Source: Mediterraneibacter butyricigenes (GTDB taxonomy: Bacteria > Bacillota > Clostridia > Lachnospirales > Lachnospiraceae). Taken from it: a stretch of DNA of 64,000 nucleotides. The translations under genes were made by a program, and so were the position numbers. Shown piece by piece: positions 62,200-64,000 of this stretch. Within the stretch, counting starts at the first letter, position 1. Each line of letters begins with the position of its first letter. The stretch is taken from the NCBI RefSeq assembly GCF_003574295.1, contig NZ_BHGK01000001.1, positions 1,302,001-1,366,000 on the forward strand, written 5' to 3'. The notes under the pieces are model-generated. The model had not been told where the DNA came from. It saw only the letters and a list, made by a program, of their open reading frames with translations, and searched no databases.

Positions 62200-62421
62200 T
62201 ATACTTTCGTTATAAATTTTCGATTTCTTTTATCAGGTCAACATATTTTAGACATAATTTCTTCGTATACTATAGTCAGATAGTTGATAAAGCTATCGCC
62301 CCTCATAAAAAATAGCAGGCAACGAGGCCGATCTCGATGCCACATTTTACTCTCATTCCTTTAGATAACTAGAACGACAATGAAATCCCCGTTGGTCGAA
62401 AGACTGACGGGGATTTTCGTT
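62200..62421 (+). ncRNA. Structured small RNA, copy 2, with promoter region and terminator
   Basis: A 78-base upstream block (62200-62277) ends with -10 TATACT (62266-62271). The RNA starts near 62278. It has the hairpin GATAG/CTATC, CGCCCCTCAT, the helix AAAAT/ATTTT in place of AAAGT/ACTTT, the inner GGCA...CGAG/CTCG...TGCC and CTCTCATTCCTTTAGATAACT. It closes with the terminator AAATCCCCGT/ACGGGGATTT (62383-62417). The 217 bases that follow are the ldh leader, described separately; 62150-62199 holds nothing I recognise. Confidence 0.75.
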
Positions 62422-62428
62422 GTCAGAG

Positions 62429-62629
62429 TTTTATTTTCAGGAAGTTCTTCCCATCATCATTTTCTTTCAAATCGGACATACTACTCCTGCAGGTTTTATT
62501 TTCAAAACTGTATTTCTAAATTTTTCTTTACGTGCTTCATTTTGAAAGTGTTCCTGAGCCTTTCTCTTTTATTTTTCAGGAAACTCTTTCGGCATTATGC
62601 CAGATTTTTGAATTTTAATTTTCAGGAGG
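62429..62629 (+). repeat. Four TTTTATTTTCAGGA-like repeats in the ldh leader
   Basis: Related units begin at 62429 (TTTTATTTTCAGGAAG), 62494 (TTTTATTTTCAAAAC), 62567 (TTTTATTTTTCAGGAAAC) and 62613 (TTTTAATTTTCAGGAGG). The last unit contains the ribosome binding site of ldh. The rest of the leader is T-rich with no gene. Confidence 0.6.
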
Positions 62630-62638
62630 ATCTTTAAT

Positions 62639-63724
62639 ATGATAAAGAAGAAACATCATGCAACAATTGTCACCACATCCCAGGCTTCTGATGACAGCAG
62701 GCACACATCTGCTGCCACCGTATCAAACCGCGTTGGGTCAACTGACACAACGCCAGGCGGCTCCTCTGCGACTTGCGCCGGGGTCAACCTGCGAAAGGTT
62801 GCCATCATCGGCTGCGGTTTTGTGGGTTCCGCTTCCGCTTTCAGCCTGATGCAAAGCGGCCTGTTTTCCGAAATGGTTCTGATCGATGCCGACCGCGCCA
62901 AAGCAGAAGGAGAAGCCATGGACATCGGCCATGGGATCCCCTTTGCCAGACCCATGAAAATCTACGCCGGTTCCTATGATGATCTGACGGATGCCGCCAT
63001 CATTATCCTGACTGCCGGAGCCGGACAGAAGCCCGGCGAGACCCGACTGGATCTGGTGCATAAAAATATAGGGATTTTCCAGTCCATTCTTCCCGAACTT
63101 TCTTCCCGAAACTGTCAGGGAATCCTTCTGGTGGTCGCAAACCCGGTTGATATTCTGACCTATACCGCCCAGAAACTTTCCGGCTTTCCACGGAACCGTG
63201 TCATCGGATCCGGCACGGTCTTAGATACCGCCCGTTTGAAGTATCAGCTCAGCCAACACCTGAGTGTGGACAGCCGCAGCGTCCATGCATTCATCATCGG
63301 TGAGCACGGCGACAGCGAGATTGCCGCCTGGAGCAGTGCCAATATTTCCGGGATTCCGCTGCACAAATTCTGTGAGATGCGCGGACATTACGCTCACGAA
63401 GAAAACGCTGAAGAAATCGCTGAACAGGTCAAAAACAGTGCCTATGAGATCATTTCCAAAAAGCACGCCACCTATTACGGCATCGCCATGGCCGTCCGCC
63501 GGATCTGCGAAGTCATCATCCGGGATGAGAAATCCATTCTTCCCATTTCTTCCATGATGCAGGGGGAATACGGTATCGAAGACGTAACCTTAAGCATGCC
63601 TGCCATCGTCGGGAAAAACGGAATTGAAACAAAAGTCCCGATTTCCTTAAATGAACAGGAAATCGCCGACCTGCAAAAATCAGCTTCTACCCTGCGGCAG
63701 ATTTTGGACGAGTGTAAAATGTAA
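62639..63724 (+). CDS. ldh: L-lactate dehydrogenase with N-terminal extension
   Basis: The 361-residue enzyme has an N-terminal tail of about 50 polar residues (Thr/Ser-rich), then the Rossmann start KVAIIGCGFVGSASAF. The substrate loop is GAGQKPGETRLDLV; Gln before the loop favours pyruvate/lactate over malate. Next come NPVDILTY, the catalytic IGEHGDSE (His) and DTARLKY. AGGAGG is nine bases before the ATG at 62639, so the extended start is well supported. It reduces pyruvate to L-lactate. Small RNAs lie on both sides. Confidence 0.92.
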   Translation: MIKKKHHATIVTTSQASDDSRHTSAATVSNRVGSTDTTPGGSSATCAGVNLRKVAIIGCGFVGSASAFSLMQSGLFSEMVLIDADRAKAEGEAMDIGHGIPFARPMKIYAGSYDDLTDAAIIILTAGAGQKPGETRLDLVHKNIGIFQSILPELSSRNCQGILLVVANPVDILTYTAQKLSGFPRNRVIGSGTVLDTARLKYQLSQHLSVDSRSVHAFIIGEHGDSEIAAWSSANISGIPLHKFCEMRGHYAHEENAEEIAEQVKNSAYEIISKKHATYYGIAMAVRRICEVIIRDEKSILPISSMMQGEYGIEDVTLSMPAIVGKNGIETKVPISLNEQEIADLQKSASTLRQILDECKM

Positions 63725-63744
63725 ACGCAAAGTATAACATTTCA

Positions 63745-63769
63745 CAGGCATTGCGAATGCCTGCGTTTT
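63745..63769 (+). terminator. Terminator of ldh
   Basis: CAGGCATT / AATGCCTG around GCG, followed by CGTTTTG, 20 bases after the stop. Confidence 0.8.
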
Positions 63770-63831
63770 GACAGAAATCGACAGAAGTCGCCGGATAAAG
63801 AGAATTTCTTAAAAAATATAAACGGGAATTT

Positions 63832-64000
63832 TATACTTTCATTATAAATTTTCGATTTCTTTTATGGAGTCAACATATTTTGGACATACTTTTTGAGTAT
63901 ACTAATCTCAGATAGTTGATAAGACAACTATCTCCCCCCTCATAAAGTAATGGCATCGAGAACAGGCTCGTTGCCACACTTTACTCTCATTCCTTTAGAT
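63832..64000 (+). ncRNA. Structured small RNA, copy 3 (cut by window end)
   Basis: The same 78-base upstream block as copy 2 (63832-63909, about 85% identical by eye) ends in -10 TATACT (63898-63903). The RNA starts near 63910 with GATAGTTG/CAACTATC, CTCCCCCCTCAT, AAAGT/ACTTT, the inner GGCA..CGAG/CTCG..TGCC and CTCTCATTCCTTTAGAT. The sequence ends before the expected terminator. Confidence 0.7.

Noticed and set aside
62278-62638. Riboswitch controlling ldh by termination
   Set aside because: Copy 1 of the same RNA has its own promoter and terminator but no downstream gene on its strand. A free small RNA explains all three copies better, though control of ldh by read-through is not excluded.

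Overview
The window looks like the chromosome of a spore-forming, low-to-mid GC Firmicute of the Lachnospiraceae type (gut Clostridia). The basis is the gene content: spoIIE, yabP, yabQ, a CotS-like kinase, split transketolase, a SEC-C methionine aminopeptidase and queT, in an order matching the B. subtilis yabP-yabQ-divIC-spoIIE-tilS-hpt-ftsH region. No rRNA, tRNA or CRISPR array was found. Nearly all core genes read on the minus strand.

Layout. 1-1.6 kb: end of an HD-domain protein and a MATE exporter (+). 1.7-4.1 kb: a wall-anchored surface protein (-). 4.3-16 kb: split transketolase, dnaX-ebfC-recR, phosphofructokinase, SEC-C methionine aminopeptidase, a DUF1015 protein, a GH13 amylase and ftsH (-). 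16-25 kb: hpt, tilS (with a consensus promoter almost on its start codon), a membrane-domain-less spoIIE, divIC, yabQ, yabP, rqcP, hup, a phosphohexomutase and a CotS-family protein (-). 25-29 kb: cca and a YhaO/YhaN-like nuclease pair (-).

29.7-45.4 kb is probably a genomic island. It is bounded by two direct copies of a promoter plus riboswitch and by a repeated 10-bp unit, with the tail of a tyrosine integrase at the left end. It carries a complete galactose module: an Mgl-type ABC importer, a LytS/YesM kinase and AraC-type regulator overlapping two sugar-binding lipoprotein-like genes, and the Leloir genes galK, galT and galM. The importer's binding protein is circularly permuted: its polypeptide starts in the middle of the usual fold and ends with the segment that is normally N-terminal. 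queT (+), with its own riboswitch copy, closes the island.

46.1-52.6 kb is a divergent sigma-54 locus. An ATC-hydrolase-family protein and an M20 amidohydrolase (-) face two membrane proteins and an iron-sulfur L-cysteine desulfidase (+). Between them lie two outward-facing -24/-12 promoters and three TTCTCA-N4-TGAGAA type palindromes, and an enhancer-binding regulator follows. This suggests inducible uptake and breakdown of a cysteine precursor to pyruvate, ammonia and sulfide.

52.7-59.8 kb: a minus-strand operon with a response regulator, histidine kinase, methyltransferase and membrane-anchored propeller protein. 60-64 kb: a QueG-like iron-sulfur protein, a LysR regulator and an L-lactate dehydrogenase, interleaved with three copies of a structured RNA. 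Each copy has the same promoter architecture; the two complete copies end in a terminator, and the third is cut by the window end. The RNAs look like a multicopy small-RNA family.
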